DNA of 64,000 bases, from positions 62,001-126,000 of the forward strand of contig JAHHDT010000003.1 of the NCBI GenBank assembly GCA_019739225.1. The letters run 5' to 3'. Below the pieces are notes generated by a model. That model searched no databases. It was not told the origin of the DNA and worked only from the letters and a program-made list of their open reading frames with translations. This DNA is from Aquamicrobium sp. GTDB taxonomy: Bacteria; Pseudomonadota; Alphaproteobacteria; Rhizobiales; Rhizobiaceae. This document shows positions 17,548 to 27,958 of the stretch, piece by piece; the first letter of the stretch is position 1, and each line of letters begins with the position of its first letter. The translations under genes were made by a program, and so were the position numbers.

Positions 17548-20500
17548 AGCTCGAGCGCCCGCACCCAGATACAGGCTCCCAACCCGACTGGTACAAGGAC
17601 GCGGTCATCTACCAACTGCACGTGAAAGCGTTTCGCGATTCCAACGCGGATGGGATCGGCGACTTCACCGGGCTGATCGAGAAGCTGGATTATATCCACG
17701 AACTCGGCGCCACCGCGATTTGGCTGCTGCCATTTTACCCATCACCACTTCGAGACGATGGGTACGACATAGCCGATTATACGGCGGTACACCCTTCTTA
17801 CGGCTCGATGCGCGACGCGCGCACCTTCGTTACGCAGGCGCATCGACGCGGACTCAAGGTAATCACCGAACTCGTCATCAATCACACCTCAGACCAACAT
17901 CCCTGGTTTCAACGAGCGCGCCACGCGCCGCGCAACTCGGCCGCACGCAACTTCTATGTGTGGAGCGATGACGACCATAAGTATCCGGATACCCGGATCA
18001 TTTTCCTCGACACAGAAAAGTCGAACTGGAGCTGGGACCCGGTGGCCGGCCAGTATTTTTGGCATAGGTTTTACTCGCATCAGCCTGATCTCAACTTCGA
18101 CAATCCCCGCGTATTACGCGAGGTACTCAAGGTAATGCATTTCTGGCTGAAGGCGGGCGTCGACGGGCTGAGATTGGACGCCATCCCGTATCTCGTCGAG
18201 CGCGAAGGAACGAACAACGAGAATTTGCCCGAGACCCATGCGGTCCTGAAGCAGATACGCGCGGAACTCGATCTGCACTATGACGACCGCATGCTCTTGG
18301 CTGAAGCCAACCAGTGGCCTGAGGACACTCAGCCCTATTTCGGCGATGGCGACGAATGCCATATGGGGTTTCACTTCCCCTTGATGCCACGCATGTACAT
18401 GGCGGTGGCACAGGAAGACCGGCATCCGATTACAGATATCATCCGTCAGACGCCGGAGATTCCACCTTCCTGTCAGTGGGGCATCTTTTTGCGCAACCAC
18501 GACGAGCTGACACTCGAAATGGTCACCGAGCAGGAGCGCGACTATCTGTGGCGCACTTATGCCGAGGATGCCCGCGCCCGCATAAACCTCGGAATTCGCC
18601 GGCGTCTCGCGCCGCTAATGCAAAACGACCGGCGCAAAATCGAGCTGATGAACTCGCTGCTCCTGTCGATGCCCGGCACGCCCATTCTCTACTACGGCGA
18701 CGAAATCGGAATGGGCGATAACTACTATCTCGGCGATCGTGACGGCGTGCGTACTCCAATGCAGTGGTCCTCAGACCGCAATGCCGGCTTTTCCAGCGCA
18801 ACGCCGCAGCAACTCTTCCTGCCGGTCATCTTGGACCCGGTCTATGGCTATCAGGCCATCAATGTCGAAAGCCAAGCGCGCGAGCAGGCCTCTTTGCTTA
18901 ACTGGACCCGGCGGATGGTGGCTGTCCGCAAGCAGCATGCGGCGTTCGGGCGCGGTACAATGAAGCTGCTCTATCCACGTAACCGCAAGATCCTGGCCTA
19001 TGTGCGCGAGCACGGCGGCGACCGCATACTCTGCGTCGCCAACTTGTCGCGTTCGGCGCAGGCGGCCGAGATCGACCTGACACGCTGGCGCGGAGCGGTG
19101 CCGATCGAGCTAACGGGGCGTTCGGCCTTTCCACCGATTGGCGATTTGCCCTACCTCATCACGCTGCCGGCCTATGGCTTCTACTGGTTCTTGTTGGCCG
19201 ACGAGGCCGAAGCACCCTCGTGGCATCAGCCGATTGCCGAGGTGCTGCCGGAATTTATCACATTGCCCACGCGTGACGGACGGGTTGCAACGGCGCTTTC
19301 TGGACGTGAGGCGTCGCAACTCTTGGACGAGAGCCTGCCGCTCTTCCTGCAGCGCCAGCGGTGGTTTGCGGCCAGGACGGCCAATATCGGGGCGGTGTCG
19401 TTGCGCCTCCTGTCCGAGTTAGGCGGGGGCCAGCAAATGCTGACGATTGCGGAGGCGGCTGTCGGTGAGAAGACGCAATGCTACTTCCTTCCGCTTGCGG
19501 CGCGCTGGGGTGAGGAGCATCTAGCCTTTGGCGCACCATCGCTTTCGCAGACGATCGCGCGGCTTCGCACTGGGCCGCGTCTCGGCGCGCTCATCGATGC
19601 CGCGACGGATCCCGATCTGCTCGCCGGCTTCCTCAAGGCGATGATCGAAGAGCGGCGCGAGCCGGCTGGCGACGCGACGCTGATCTTCGAGCACGGAAAA
19701 CGGCTGATAGATATGTCAGACCTGCCGGCACCGCGCCTCATCGGCGGTGACCAGAGCAACGTCTCGATGGCCTTCGGCGACCGCATCGTCATGAAGGTCT
19801 ACCGACGTCTACGAGAGGGCGTTCAGCCCGACGTGGAGGTGGCGCGCTTTCTCACCGATGTCGCGGGCTACATGAACACGCCTGCCTATCTGGGGACTGT
19901 CCGTTACGAGCCGAAGGACGGGCGCGCGATGCAGTTAGCTGCTGCGTTCGAGTTCGTTGGCAACCAGGGTGACGCGTGGACTTATGTGGCCAATGTCTTG
20001 GAGCGCCTTCTGGAAGATGCGGAGTTGTCGAATCCGGATGCCGAGACTGAACATCTCGTCACCAGCAGCTCGATCGGTCCGCGCATGGGCCGGCGTCTCG
20101 CGGAACTGCATACGGCACTTGCTACGACAACCGACGATCCGGCCTTCGCTGCCGAACCGGTGGCACAGGGGGACTTGAACAGATGGGCCGATGATGTCGC
20201 ATCGGACCTCGATCGGGTCTTCGCCGCACTTGAGGGGGCGGCCGACATCTCACAGCATGCCCGGGAGCTTGCGCGGCGGCTCGCTGGCCGCAGGACCCGC
20301 CTCTCTAGGATCGTTGAGCGGGTTCGTGATGTAGGAGTCTCTGGCAGGCTCATCCGCATCCACGGCGACCTCCATCTGGGCCAGATCCTCGTCAGTGCGG
20401 ATGATATCTACTTCATCGACTTCGAAGGAGAGCCGCGCCGCCCAATCGCTGAGCGTCGTCAGAAGATGTCTCCGCTACGCGACGTCGCTGGGTTGATTCG

Positions 20501-20807
20501 TTCCATCGACTACGCCGCCTCCGCAGCCGTGCGCCGCGTTCAGAACATGGGGACGGCTGCACCGTTGGAAGTGGCCGAGCGCGCATCGCGCTGGGCTGAG
20601 GAGACGACGCAGGCAATGCTCCAAGCTTATCGCAACACGACTGGCAGCGGAGACCTTCTGCCAACCGAAGGCGATGCTGCGCCACTTCTAGACCTCTTCA
20701 TCGTCCAGAAGGCTGCTTATGAGGTCGTCTACGAACTGGGTCAGCGGCCCGACTGGATAGAGCTGCCTCTTGAAGCTCTGCTAAAGATCACGGAGCGGGA
20801 GCCGTGA
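17544..20807 (+). CDS. treS: Trehalose synthase / maltokinase fusion protein
   Basis: The 1087-residue protein joins two enzymes of the trehalose-to-glucan route. Residues 1 to about 555 are a GH13 trehalose synthase (maltose-trehalose isomerase): [16 protein letters not shown], the nucleophile Asp212 in [10 protein letters not shown], Glu254 in [10 protein letters not shown] and HDELTLEM. The C-terminal part, from about 590, is maltokinase (Pep2/Mak), which makes maltose-1-phosphate: kinase-like signatures HGDLHLGQ and YFIDFEGEP. The product feeds GlgE upstream in the operon. The stop overlaps the GTG of glgB. The fusion is known from Proteobacteria, while mycobacteria keep the two as separate proteins. 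Confidence 0.93.
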   Translation: MKLERPHPDTGSQPDWYKDAVIYQLHVKAFRDSNADGIGDFTGLIEKLDYIHELGATAIWLLPFYPSPLRDDGYDIADYTAVHPSYGSMRDARTFVTQAHRRGLKVITELVINHTSDQHPWFQRARHAPRNSAARNFYVWSDDDHKYPDTRIIFLDTEKSNWSWDPVAGQYFWHRFYSHQPDLNFDNPRVLREVLKVMHFWLKAGVDGLRLDAIPYLVEREGTNNENLPETHAVLKQIRAELDLHYDDRMLLAEANQWPEDTQPYFGDGDECHMGFHFPLMPRMYMAVAQEDRHPITDIIRQTPEIPPSCQWGIFLRNHDELTLEMVTEQERDYLWRTYAEDARARINLGIRRRLAPLMQNDRRKIELMNSLLLSMPGTPILYYGDEIGMGDNYYLGDRDGVRTPMQWSSDRNAGFSSATPQQLFLPVILDPVYGYQAINVESQAREQASLLNWTRRMVAVRKQHAAFGRGTMKLLYPRNRKILAYVREHGGDRILCVANLSRSAQAAEIDLTRWRGAVPIELTGRSAFPPIGDLPYLITLPAYGFYWFLLADEAEAPSWHQPIAEVLPEFITLPTRDGRVATALSGREASQLLDESLPLFLQRQRWFAARTANIGAVSLRLLSELGGGQQMLTIAEAAVGEKTQCYFLPLAARWGEEHLAFGAPSLSQTIARLRTGPRLGALIDAATDPDLLAGFLKAMIEERREPAGDATLIFEHGKRLIDMSDLPAPRLIGGDQSNVSMAFGDRIVMKVYRRLREGVQPDVEVARFLTDVAGYMNTPAYLGTVRYEPKDGRAMQLAAAFEFVGNQGDAWTYVANVLERLLEDAELSNPDAETEHLVTSSSIGPRMGRRLAELHTALATTTDDPAFAAEPVAQGDLNRWADDVASDLDRVFAALEGAADISQHARELARRLAGRRTRLSRIVERVRDVGVSGRLIRIHGDLHLGQILVSADDIYFIDFEGEPRRPIAERRQKMSPLRDVAGLIRSIDYAASAAVRRVQNMGTAAPLEVAERASRWAEETTQAMLQAYRNTTGSGDLLPTEGDAAPLLDLFIVQKAAYEVVYELGQRPDWIELPLEALLKITEREP

Positions 20808-22978
20808 CGCCAGAAAACGCTCAGTGGTTGCGCGACATTGTCGAGGCGCGACATCCCAACCCCTTCCGCGTGCTTGGGCCGCACAGATCGGGCAACACCT
20901 GGACGGTCACGGTGTTTCGACCCGACGCACGGGTGCGGCGCTTGCTCGCGGAAGATGGCCAGCCGCTCGGCGTGATCTCTCTCCTTCATCCGGACGGCGT
21001 CTACCAATCAGTCCTTGAGGATGATCCAGGGGCGTACCAGATCGAGATCGAGCGCGACGGTGATCTGCTGATTGAGCAGGATCCTTACCGCTTCCCTACG
21101 GTGCTGGGCGAACTTGACGAGTACCTGCTCGCAGAGGGTCGTCATCAGGAACTTTGGACAAGACTCGGCTGCCATCCTCGCACGATGGGCGCGCGTGAGG
21201 GGTTTGCATTCTGTGTCTGGGCGCCCAATGCGCGCCGCGTCAGCCTGGTCGGCGACTTCAACGGCTGGGACGGCCGACGTCATGCAATGCGCAGGCGGCT
21301 TGGTGGCGGTGTCTGGGAAATTTTCATTCCCGATCTCGCCGAAGGTAGCCTCTATAAATACGAGATTCTCGGCTGCCATGGTGCTCTCCTCCCGCTTAAG
21401 GCCGATCCCCTGTCGTTCGAGATGCAGGCGCCGCCCGGCACGGCATCCGTGGTTCGCGGACCTTTGGTAACGCCCCCCGCCGACGATCCTGCGGCACGGG
21501 TTTCCCGCAACGCCGTGGATGCGCCAATTTCCATCTACGAAGTCCACCTTGGCAGCTGGCGGCGTGGAGGCAATAACGAGCCCCTCGATTACGACATAAT
21601 TGGCGACCTTTTGGTCCCGTACCTGGTCGAAATGGCATTTACTCACGTGGAGTTCATGCCAGTGAGCGAGCATCCCTTCGCCGGCTCTTGGGGCTATCAG
21701 CCGATCGGGCTCTTTGCGCCAACCCGCCGTCTCGGTACGCCCGAACAGTTTGCACGGCTCGTCGAGCGCCTCCATGAAGCGGGCATCGGAGTTATCGTGG
21801 ATTGGGTTCCGGCACATTTTCCTTCGGATGCTTATGGTCTTCAACGTTTCGATGGTACGGCGCTCTATGAGCACGAGGATCCGCGTCTGGGCTTTCATCA
21901 GGACTGGAACACGCTGATCTACAACTTCGGCCGCAGCGAAGTGGCGAATTTCCTGTCCGCGAGCGCGCTTTACTGGTTGGAGCGGTTCAAAGTCGATGGC
22001 CTCAGGGTCGATGCAGTCGCATCGATGCTCTATCTCGACTACAGCCGCAATCCGGGCGAATGGATTCCCAACCGCTTCGGCGGGAATGAGAACCTTGATG
22101 CAGCCGAGTTCATCCGCTCGACCAACATGCAGATTAGCGAGCGCATTCCCGGCAGCGCTATGATCGCGGAGGAATCAACCGCCTGGCCTGGTGTTTGCAA
22201 GGCAGCGGAGGAGGGCGGGCTCGGCTTCCAGTTCAAGTGGAACATGGGCTGGATGCATGACACGCTCGCCTACATGGTCGAGGATCCGATACACCGCCGG
22301 CACCATCACCATAAAATGACATTCGGTCTCGTCTATGCGTGGTCCGAACGCTTTGTCCTCCCGATCAGCCATGATGAGGTGGTACACGGCAAGGGCTCGC
22401 TGCTCGGCAAGATGCCCGGCGACCGCTGGCAGAAGTTCGCCAATCTGCGGGCGTATCTCGGCTTCATGTGGGCTCATCCCGGCAAGAAGCTCATTTTCAT
22501 GGGTTGCGAATTTGGTCAGGAGCGCGAGTGGAATCACGATCAGTCGCTCGACTGGCATCTTCTCGACGATCCGGCGCATGACGGTGTCCAGCGGTGGGTG
22601 AGAGATCTAAATCGACTGTATCGAACCTACCCTGCCCTCCACCAGCTCGATGCCGAAACATCGGGCTTCGAATGGGTGGAGGCGAACGACCATGAGGCAA
22701 GCGTCTTCAGCTTCTTGCGCAAGGCACGTGACGGAAGCACCGTGCTCGTTATCGCAAACATGACACCGGTAGTGCGAGAGGCTTATCGCGTCGGCGTATC
22801 ACAGCCTGGCACCTGGGAACTCGTCGCCAACTCGGACGCGGAGCAATACGGAGGATCAGCATGCCCCACGTCCCAAACAGTCGGAACCGCAGAACCCGGC
22901 TGGCATTTCCGTGAGTACTCGATCCGACTGACGATTCCTCCGCTATCGGTCCTCTTCCTCGCGCCTAAAGCAAGCTGA
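20804..22978 (+). CDS. glgB: 1,4-alpha-glucan branching enzyme
   Basis: The 724-residue protein creates alpha-1,6 branches in glycogen-like glucan. It has an N-terminal region plus CBM48 ([20 protein letters not shown]), then the GH13 barrel with YEVHLGSW, the nucleophile Asp403 in [16 protein letters not shown], the acid/base Glu in [12 protein letters not shown] and [15 protein letters not shown]. The length agrees with full-length bacterial GlgB. The start is a GTG overlapping the treS stop (GTGA). It is the last gene of the GlgE operon, matching the GlgE route, which makes branched glucan without ADP-glucose. Confidence 0.94.
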   Translation: MTPENAQWLRDIVEARHPNPFRVLGPHRSGNTWTVTVFRPDARVRRLLAEDGQPLGVISLLHPDGVYQSVLEDDPGAYQIEIERDGDLLIEQDPYRFPTVLGELDEYLLAEGRHQELWTRLGCHPRTMGAREGFAFCVWAPNARRVSLVGDFNGWDGRRHAMRRRLGGGVWEIFIPDLAEGSLYKYEILGCHGALLPLKADPLSFEMQAPPGTASVVRGPLVTPPADDPAARVSRNAVDAPISIYEVHLGSWRRGGNNEPLDYDIIGDLLVPYLVEMAFTHVEFMPVSEHPFAGSWGYQPIGLFAPTRRLGTPEQFARLVERLHEAGIGVIVDWVPAHFPSDAYGLQRFDGTALYEHEDPRLGFHQDWNTLIYNFGRSEVANFLSASALYWLERFKVDGLRVDAVASMLYLDYSRNPGEWIPNRFGGNENLDAAEFIRSTNMQISERIPGSAMIAEESTAWPGVCKAAEEGGLGFQFKWNMGWMHDTLAYMVEDPIHRRHHHHKMTFGLVYAWSERFVLPISHDEVVHGKGSLLGKMPGDRWQKFANLRAYLGFMWAHPGKKLIFMGCEFGQEREWNHDQSLDWHLLDDPAHDGVQRWVRDLNRLYRTYPALHQLDAETSGFEWVEANDHEASVFSFLRKARDGSTVLVIANMTPVVREAYRVGVSQPGTWELVANSDAEQYGGSACPTSQTVGTAEPGWHFREYSIRLTIPPLSVLFLAPKAS

Positions 22979-23381
22979 GTTCCCTGAACAAATCTTGACC
23001 TCCGGACTGGTGCCTCCGAGGCGCAGAGCGATCGATGCACCTAGGCCTCTTCAGCTCTAGCTGTAGGCCTTAGGTGGTTCGAACCGGTCCTTTCAATGCA
23101 TCAACGCTTGCGCCCTTTTGATCTGGGGCGATGAGCTTCATGACCAGCACGTCTACAAAGTGACCACGCGCCCTCCAATGATCGCAGGGTTGGAGAGGCT
23201 GAGATGCTTCATACGGGAAGCGACGTCAGTCCTTCGCTCCCTCGGATATGCTTGAGACCGCGAACAAATGTCTCGATGCCACTAGATCCGCATCGAATTT
23301 CCCGTACAGCGCCTGAACAATTTTCCTTTCTGTCGGTTTGGGTGATGAGCCACGACAAGCAGGCTGGCGAAGGAGGTTCTA
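22979..23381 (+). other. Intergenic stretch with a possible promoter
   Basis: No credible gene is visible. One site at 23314-23338 reads TGAAC-N16-GGTT, one base off the stress promoter pattern, 44 bases before the DUF2934 gene. A T-loop-like GGTTCGAACC near 23077 has no tRNA fold around it. Confidence 0.5.
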
Positions 23382-23744
23382 ATGGAAACGAAGAAGAAGG
23401 TCCGCACTACCAAACGCGTCGAGCAAGCGCCCGCTTGGGAAACGCGGCACGAGAACGATGCCGATGGTCCTCTCGCAAACAATAGTTCGGATTTACCTGA
23501 CCGCACGTCTGAGATCGCAGAAGGATCGCCTGGCGAAGCGCCGGCTGTCCATGGTAGCGGCTTTCAAGAGCCGGCAGGCGAAGTTCACCCGAACTTCCCG
23601 GCGGTCACTGCCGATATTGCTGAGCATACCGACGACGAGGTGAGGCGGCGCGCTTATCAGCTATGGGAAGAAGAAGGTTTCCCTGAAGGTGGACAGGAGC
23701 GGCACTGGCTACAAGCCGAGCAGGAACTCCGCGGTCGGAAATGA
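23382..23744 (+). CDS. DUF2934 domain protein
   Basis: The 120-residue hydrophilic protein ends with the DUF2934 motif RRRAYQLWEEEGFPEGGQ followed by RHWLQAEQEL. The first 75 residues are acidic and low in complexity, and begin with METKKKVRTTK. AGGAGG sits six bases before the ATG. DUF2934 proteins are short and of unknown function, and are frequent beside stress genes in Alphaproteobacteria. A small membrane protein gene follows 13 bases later. Confidence 0.82.
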   Translation: METKKKVRTTKRVEQAPAWETRHENDADGPLANNSSDLPDRTSEIAEGSPGEAPAVHGSGFQEPAGEVHPNFPAVTADIAEHTDDEVRRRAYQLWEEEGFPEGGQERHWLQAEQELRGRK

Positions 23745-23757
23745 GGAGAGCGCTGTT

Positions 23758-24240
23758 ATGCCTCGTGTGAAGGTGGCCCTCTACTCCGGAGTCGGCGCCG
23801 CGCTCTCTGCATTAACTGCCATTGCCCTACTATCCCGCAGGGAAGGGCACCGGGCCGTTCGGCCGGTCAATGCCACCAGCCACGTCATATGGGGCCCCCG
23901 TGACGCCACACGTGAGGATGTGGACATCAAGCACACATTGCCGGGTCTTGCGATCAACGTTGTATCTGCATTCTTCTGGGCTGGTCTCTTCGCAATGGCT
24001 GCGCCTGTCGGTCCCAAGCGTTCGGCTGTGAGACTTGTGGCTACGGCTTTCGGAACCTCCCTCCTGGCTGCTGTCGTGGACTACAAGCTGGTCCCACGAC
24101 GACTGCGGCCAGGTTGGGAGCACGCGCTGGGAGCTCCATCGGTGGCGATCGCACTCGCCACTATGGGCGCGGGACTCGCCATCGGGGGGTCCGTGCCAAC
24201 CCGAGATGAGGCCCCTGAGAAGTCCGAGGCAGGCGAGTGA
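23758..24240 (+). CDS. Small membrane protein, unknown function
   Basis: The 160-residue protein has about four hydrophobic segments: VALYSGVGAALSALTAIALL, INVVSAFFWAGLFAMAA, AVRLVATAFGTSLLAAVV and SVAIALATMGAGLAIG. The central part DVDIKHTLPGLAINV has a polar, possibly conserved loop. I do not recognise a named family. The ATG at 23758 has GAGGAG ahead, and an upstream in-frame start inside DUF2934 is less likely. Its stop overlaps the next membrane protein gene, and the two may form a complex. Confidence 0.75.
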   Translation: MPRVKVALYSGVGAALSALTAIALLSRREGHRAVRPVNATSHVIWGPRDATREDVDIKHTLPGLAINVVSAFFWAGLFAMAAPVGPKRSAVRLVATAFGTSLLAAVVDYKLVPRRLRPGWEHALGAPSVAIALATMGAGLAIGGSVPTRDEAPEKSEAGE

Positions 24241-24758
24241 TGCGGCCGCTTTATGGAGCCATCGCCGGGTGTTGCGCAACGCTTGCCATGACGATGGCCA
24301 TGCGTCGCCTCGATCGTCATCTCGCCGTCAGAAACCGTTATCCGCTCCCACCCCGTGAAATCACCGAAACGACATTTGGACCGGGCTGCGGTCAGGCGGT
24401 ACTAACAGTGATTTCGCACTTCGCTTTCGGAGCTGCCGCTGGTGCCGTTTACGGTTCCCTTCCGCGCAAATTGCCAGGCGTTCTTTTCGGTCCTGCTGTG
24501 TGGGCCGTAAGCTACCTCGGCTGGGTTCCGATGCTGCGAATCCTTGCGCCGGCGACCCGGCATCCTAAGAGTCGCAACTTCCTGATGATAGCCGTGCATG
24601 TCGTGTGGGGCAGTTGTTTAGCGGTGGGGCTGAAAGAACTGGAAGCCGCGTCTCGTACGATCTTTGCGAGCGGTCCACTGCATGACAGCCAAGAAGAACC
24701 CTCTCTTGACGAAAGGGCGAGCCGGCAGATGTCACCGCAACTGCTCGACAAAGAATGA
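24240..24758 (+). CDS. Small membrane protein (DUF1440/YagU-like)
   Basis: The 172-residue protein resembles YagU/DUF1440-type membrane proteins. It has a glycine-rich first helix (YGAIAGCCATLAMTMAM), a second with HFAFGAAAGAVYG, a third with LFGPAVWAVSYLGWVPML and a fourth with IAVHVVWGSCLAVGL. The C-terminal 35 residues are polar. The ATG at 24240 overlaps the upstream TGA. It closes the DUF2934 operon, and a strong terminator starts at its stop codon. Function is unknown. Confidence 0.75.
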   Translation: MRPLYGAIAGCCATLAMTMAMRRLDRHLAVRNRYPLPPREITETTFGPGCGQAVLTVISHFAFGAAAGAVYGSLPRKLPGVLFGPAVWAVSYLGWVPMLRILAPATRHPKSRNFLMIAVHVVWGSCLAVGLKELEAASRTIFASGPLHDSQEEPSLDERASRQMSPQLLDKE

Positions 24759-24793
24759 CGCCGGACCCGCGTAGCGAAGTCCGGCGTCCTTTT
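24757..24793 (+). terminator. Rho-independent terminator, perfect 10-bp stem
   Basis: GACGCCGGAC pairs with GTCCGGCGTC around a 12-base loop, followed by CTTTTG. It lies between convergent genes and so may also limit transcription from the minus strand. Confidence 0.82.
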
Positions 24794-24802
24794 GCCGGCT
24801 GG

Positions 24803-25201
24803 TCAGACCGGCGGGGGTTGGGAGTTCGGCTGCAAGCTGATCTCGATCCTGACAGCCGGGCGAGGCATCATTCTAGAGGCTACAACCTTGGCTTTCATGT
24901 TGAAGCCCGCGGATAGAAGTGGTTCTATCGTCCGGCCATGGATGGACGGCAAGTAACCTAGAGCATCGCCACCCGGAGTTGACACGACTACGGAACGACG
25001 GTCGTAGGCCCGCTCGGAATCAACGCGCAGTTCCAGCGCCGAACCGACTGGCGGAAGAGCGCGGCTTTCATTCATATCTGCAACATTGCTGATATATGTG
25101 CTGATCAGTGCAGGCCGAGCGGCTTGTCGAACAGTCGCGCCGGCGGTCGTCGCGGACGCGATGCCGCCGCCAAGCGCCGCGAGGAAGAGTCTCCGTTCCA
25201 T
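24803..25201 (-). CDS. Exported HIRAN-domain-like protein
   Basis: The 132-residue protein starts with a twin-arginine-like signal (ERRLFLAALGGG). The mature part resembles a HIRAN domain: LELRVDSERAYDRRSVVV, then GDALGYLPSIHGRTIEPLL and KAKVVAS. HIRAN domains usually occur in DNA-repair helicases in the cytoplasm, so an exported stand-alone version is odd. It follows the manganese catalase by 9 bases on the same strand and is presumably cotranscribed. Function is not known; the HIRAN reading rests on pattern only. Confidence 0.68.
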   Translation of the reverse strand: MERRLFLAALGGGIASATTAGATVRQAARPALISTYISNVADMNESRALPPVGSALELRVDSERAYDRRSVVVSTPGGDALGYLPSIHGRTIEPLLSAGFNMKAKVVASRMMPRPAVRIEISLQPNSQPPPV

Positions 25202-25210
25202 GAGATCCTC

Positions 25211-26035
25211 CTAAAGCTGTTCCGCCTGTGCGCCCGAACCAGGTTTGGCGCGACCAAGGTTAGGTTCTTCCCCCAGTGGTTCCATCGGACGAGAAGAGAA
25301 CGTATCGTTACCGTCGATTGACTGCCCTTCGGACCATCGACCCTGTGGAGGCTGGCTTCCATCCTGTTGAAAGCCTAGGAAGGCGTATGAGAACTCGCGA
25401 TTCTCTTCATCCTGTGGATGACTGTTCGGAATCGGGAACACGTTGTCGTTACCCCCGAGCTCCTCAATCGCTGCGAGCCACTGGTTCTGGTGCATCGTGT
25501 CGCGCGCGATAAGGTACTGGAGCATCTCCTTCATTCCCGGATCATCAGTCATATTGTAAAGCCGAACCGCAAGGATTCTTCCCGTAGACTCCGCGGTGAC
25601 GTTGGCACCCATATCTGCCGCGATGTTTCCGCTGGCGTAGATATGGGACATGTTAAACGGCACTCCATCGGAGTCGACCGGCATGGCCGACAAACCGGCC
25701 GAAAGCAGGTTCTTCATGTTAATGCCGTTGAGGACGGCTCCCCCGACGGGGTCGTCGGAGACCTGCTCCTGCATACTGAGCGGCGCGCCTTCCAAATTTA
25801 GAGCGACGGCTGTCGCGAGCATCTCAATATGACCCAGTTCCTCGGCTGCGGTGTTGAGCAGGAGGTCGCGATATTTTGGATCGCCGCGCGCACCCCACGC
25901 TTGAAACATGTACTGCATGGCCACGCGGATCTCGCCTTCGACACCGCCGATAGCCTGTTGAAGCGCACGAGCGAAAAGAGGGTTCGGCCGCTCCACACGC
26001 ACTGGGAATTGGAGCTTATTGTCGGTGTAGAACAT
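25211..26035 (-). CDS. Manganese catalase
   Basis: This 274-residue non-haem catalase disproportionates hydrogen peroxide with a di-manganese centre. The ferritin-like core shows metal-ligand helices GGVEGEIRVAMQYMFQAW, NTAAEELGHIEMLA and ARDTMHQNQW, with the expected Glu and His residues. The C-terminus is a polar tail found in longer members of the family. A stress-type promoter (GGAAC-N16-GGTT) lies 54 bases ahead of the ATG, and a HIRAN-like exported protein gene follows. The protein has no export signal. Confidence 0.93.
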   Translation of the reverse strand: MFYTDNKLQFPVRVERPNPLFARALQQAIGGVEGEIRVAMQYMFQAWGARGDPKYRDLLLNTAAEELGHIEMLATAVALNLEGAPLSMQEQVSDDPVGGAVLNGINMKNLLSAGLSAMPVDSDGVPFNMSHIYASGNIAADMGANVTAESTGRILAVRLYNMTDDPGMKEMLQYLIARDTMHQNQWLAAIEELGGNDNVFPIPNSHPQDEENREFSYAFLGFQQDGSQPPQGRWSEGQSIDGNDTFSSRPMEPLGEEPNLGRAKPGSGAQAEQL

Positions 26036-26088
26036 AGGTGTCTCCTTCTGGGCTTGGGCCGTGAAACGCTCCCACGGTCTGACGCCCG

Positions 26089-26113
26089 AACCGCCGTCGG
26101 CGCGGGATGTTCC
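26089..26113 (-). promoter_or_regulatory. Putative EcfG promoter of Mn-catalase operon
   Basis: On the minus strand, GGAAC is followed after 16 bases by GGTT, ending 54 bases before the catalase ATG. It has the same -10 variant as the divergent pair at 30820-30887. Confidence 0.6.
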
Positions 26114-26374
26114 GACTCCACGTGGACGCGCTACAAGGAATGTTGCGGGGAAGAGGACAATTCTCTGTAAGGCGGCTGGGGGCGGCCCTGCCTTGACGGC
26201 CGTGCCGGCCTAGCGAGCCTTGTGTACCGCTATTTCACTTCTGGCCAGAGCGAGGTGGCGACTCAGAACATTAGGTCTGCCTCGAGATGATGGTGGTGCT
26301 TGAAGGCCCGTAGGAGACGAGATCGACTGGCTTTGTCTCGATGTGCCTCAGCATCCCTGTCTGGGTGAGGTAGT
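26114..26374 (-). other. Intergenic stretch, nothing recognised
   Basis: The stretch between the catalase promoter and the DUF2243 gene contains only short frames with no family resemblance. The DUF2243 operon ends at its right edge without an obvious terminator. Confidence 0.45.
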
Positions 26375-27166
26375 CTAAACACTGCGCGTCCAGGCGAGGC
26401 AGCCGGCAATGAGGGGGGTCGATGATGCGGCCAGTGCTCCCCGCAGATGTAGTGTCACCAAACCAGCCCAACGCAGATTGGTAAGGGCCCAGACCGTTCC
26501 GCTCGCATCTGTCCATTTGATCTCCGCGTCTGCTGCGATGACGGCCTCCATCATGGCCGCCTGGCTCATGCTCGGACGAAACACGATGATCGTCTCGTCA
26601 GCGGGCGCGTTGGGCGGGCCGACGGCAGCTACAGCCCCCGCTGTCGCCACAACGGCGATGAGTGCAGCATTTGCTCCGCGCGACCGTCCGCCGCGCTTCG
26701 GAAACAGGGCTGCGAATATGAGGGGCACCACACCGAAGATAACCAGCCAGCCGATGTCCCACGCCAGCGGAACGTCGCTATCCATCTTGATCCGGTGAAG
26801 CCCAACAAGCCAGTGAGATATAACCGCATCCGTGATATGCCAGATGGCGAAGCCGACTAATGTCAGTTGCAGCATTTGGTTTGTCGTGCTGGCGCGCACA
26901 CCTGATGCGCGCGCAGACAAGAGGATACAGGCACCGAGGACGGCGACAGCATACATCAAGAGGTGAAACAGGCCGTCGGCCATGATCTGGAAAGGCAAAT
27001 TAGATTTCGCCGGGCCGTCAAGTCCGGAGAGCAAATGGTGCCACTGCAGTATCTGGTGCAGGACGATACCATCGAAAAACCCGCCCAGAGAAAATCCCAT
27101 GAGCAGCCACCCGATCAGCATCCGGAAGCTATGGACAGACCAGGTGGTGGCCGGGCTTGAGTTCAT
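26375..27166 (-). CDS. DUF2243 membrane protein
   Basis: The 263-residue integral membrane protein matches DUF2243. The N-terminal helix has LIGWLLMGFSLGGFFDGIVLHQ followed by ILQWHHLLS, the family hallmark with conserved His residues, and then DGLFHLLMYAVAVLGA, LVGFAIWHITDAVISHW and WLVIFGVVPLIFAALF. The last 100 residues are less conserved and contain a soluble segment (ADAEIKWTDASG). Its start overlaps the stop of a small upstream gene. The conserved histidines suggest metal or haem contact, but the function is unknown. Confidence 0.83.
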   Translation of the reverse strand: MNSSPATTWSVHSFRMLIGWLLMGFSLGGFFDGIVLHQILQWHHLLSGLDGPAKSNLPFQIMADGLFHLLMYAVAVLGACILLSARASGVRASTTNQMLQLTLVGFAIWHITDAVISHWLVGLHRIKMDSDVPLAWDIGWLVIFGVVPLIFAALFPKRGGRSRGANAALIAVVATAGAVAAVGPPNAPADETIIVFRPSMSQAAMMEAVIAADAEIKWTDASGTVWALTNLRWAGLVTLHLRGALAASSTPLIAGCLAWTRSV

Positions 27167-27393
27167 CGCTCATTCCGCAGGGTCGATGATGCTTGCGCGC
27201 GACGACCTGCAACCGATACCGCCGCCGTGTACGATCCGGCAGGAGATAACCGAGGTTCTTTTTTCGGCCGGTTCGCTTCAAGCTTCGTCTGCTTTTCCCG
27301 AAGCAAGCGTACGACTGCGTCAACAGGGCCCGCATCATCTCGGCGGGGGTGATGCCGTCTTTCTAGGAATAGCGCCTTTAATCGCGTGAACAT
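27163..27393 (-). CDS. Hypothetical small basic protein, 76 aa
   Basis: I do not recognise this protein. It starts with MFTRLKALFLERRHHPRRDD, followed by a helical segment DAVVRLLREKQTKLEANR. Support for it being a real gene is positional: its stop overlaps the DUF2243 start in the ATGA arrangement used by neighbouring genes, and GGAGC lies seven bases before the ATG at 27393. It may help couple translation of DUF2243. Confidence 0.55.
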   Translation of the reverse strand: MFTRLKALFLERRHHPRRDDAGPVDAVVRLLREKQTKLEANRPKKEPRLSPAGSYTAAVSVAGRRAQASSTLRNER

Positions 27394-27478
27394 TTGCTGC
27401 TCCAGGTGTTTGAAGCAGAACCGGCGTCCGGCCACAATGTTCCTTGGCAGGCGCTCGGTACCAGAGCTACAGCGATGA

Positions 27479-27958
27479 CTATCCGAGCCAGCCTATGGCT
27501 GGGCGCGTTATCATTAGCCAAAATATCGCGAGCACGGCTGCAAAAGCCGGGAATCCGAAGACGAACCAAACCCGGAAAAGACGATTATAGCGTTCAGGAA
27601 GGTTCGCGTTCTCGAGAGCCGCCCTCTCGGCGAGCCGGCGCATCTCCATCTGGATCCACACCACGGGAAGCCAGAAGACGCCTGTCAAGATGTACAGCAG
27701 CATCGAAAGGACAAGCCATCCTTCGCTAAGGGAATATCCCGCATGCCAAGCTAACGCTACCCCCGTAACTGGCTGCGCGAACACTGCAGTAGCGGTGAAA
27801 AGGAAATCGGCGATCACGACGATACGTGCAACCGCCGCGATCGTTGCGGCGTTGCCAGTGCGGTGTGCCAGAAGCATGAAGAATGCGATCCCGGCACCTG
27901 TGCCGAGCAGCACTGCCGCGCCGATGACGTGCAGATACTTCAAGACGAAATACAGCAT
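27479..27958 (-). CDS. DUF2269 membrane protein
   Basis: The 159-residue protein has four membrane helices in the DUF2269 pattern: YFVLKYLHVIGAAVLLGTGAG, IVVIADFLFTATAVFAQPVTG, LVLSMLLYILTGVFWLPVVWIQ and VWFVFGFPAFAAVLAIFWLM. The conserved KxxHxxGA near the N-terminus and PVTG are family features. Longer upstream frames are read-through of the SDR-DoxX gene; the ATG at 27958 shares one base with that gene's stop. The association with DoxX-like proteins suggests a redox membrane unit, not characterised. Confidence 0.82.
   Translation of the reverse strand: MLYFVLKYLHVIGAAVLLGTGAGIAFFMLLAHRTGNAATIAAVARIVVIADFLFTATAVFAQPVTGVALAWHAGYSLSEGWLVLSMLLYILTGVFWLPVVWIQMEMRRLAERAALENANLPERYNRLFRVWFVFGFPAFAAVLAIFWLMITRPAIGWLG

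Noticed and set aside
23060-23090. T-loop-like GGTTCGAACC suggesting a tRNA
   Set aside because: No acceptor, D or anticodon stem can be drawn around it.
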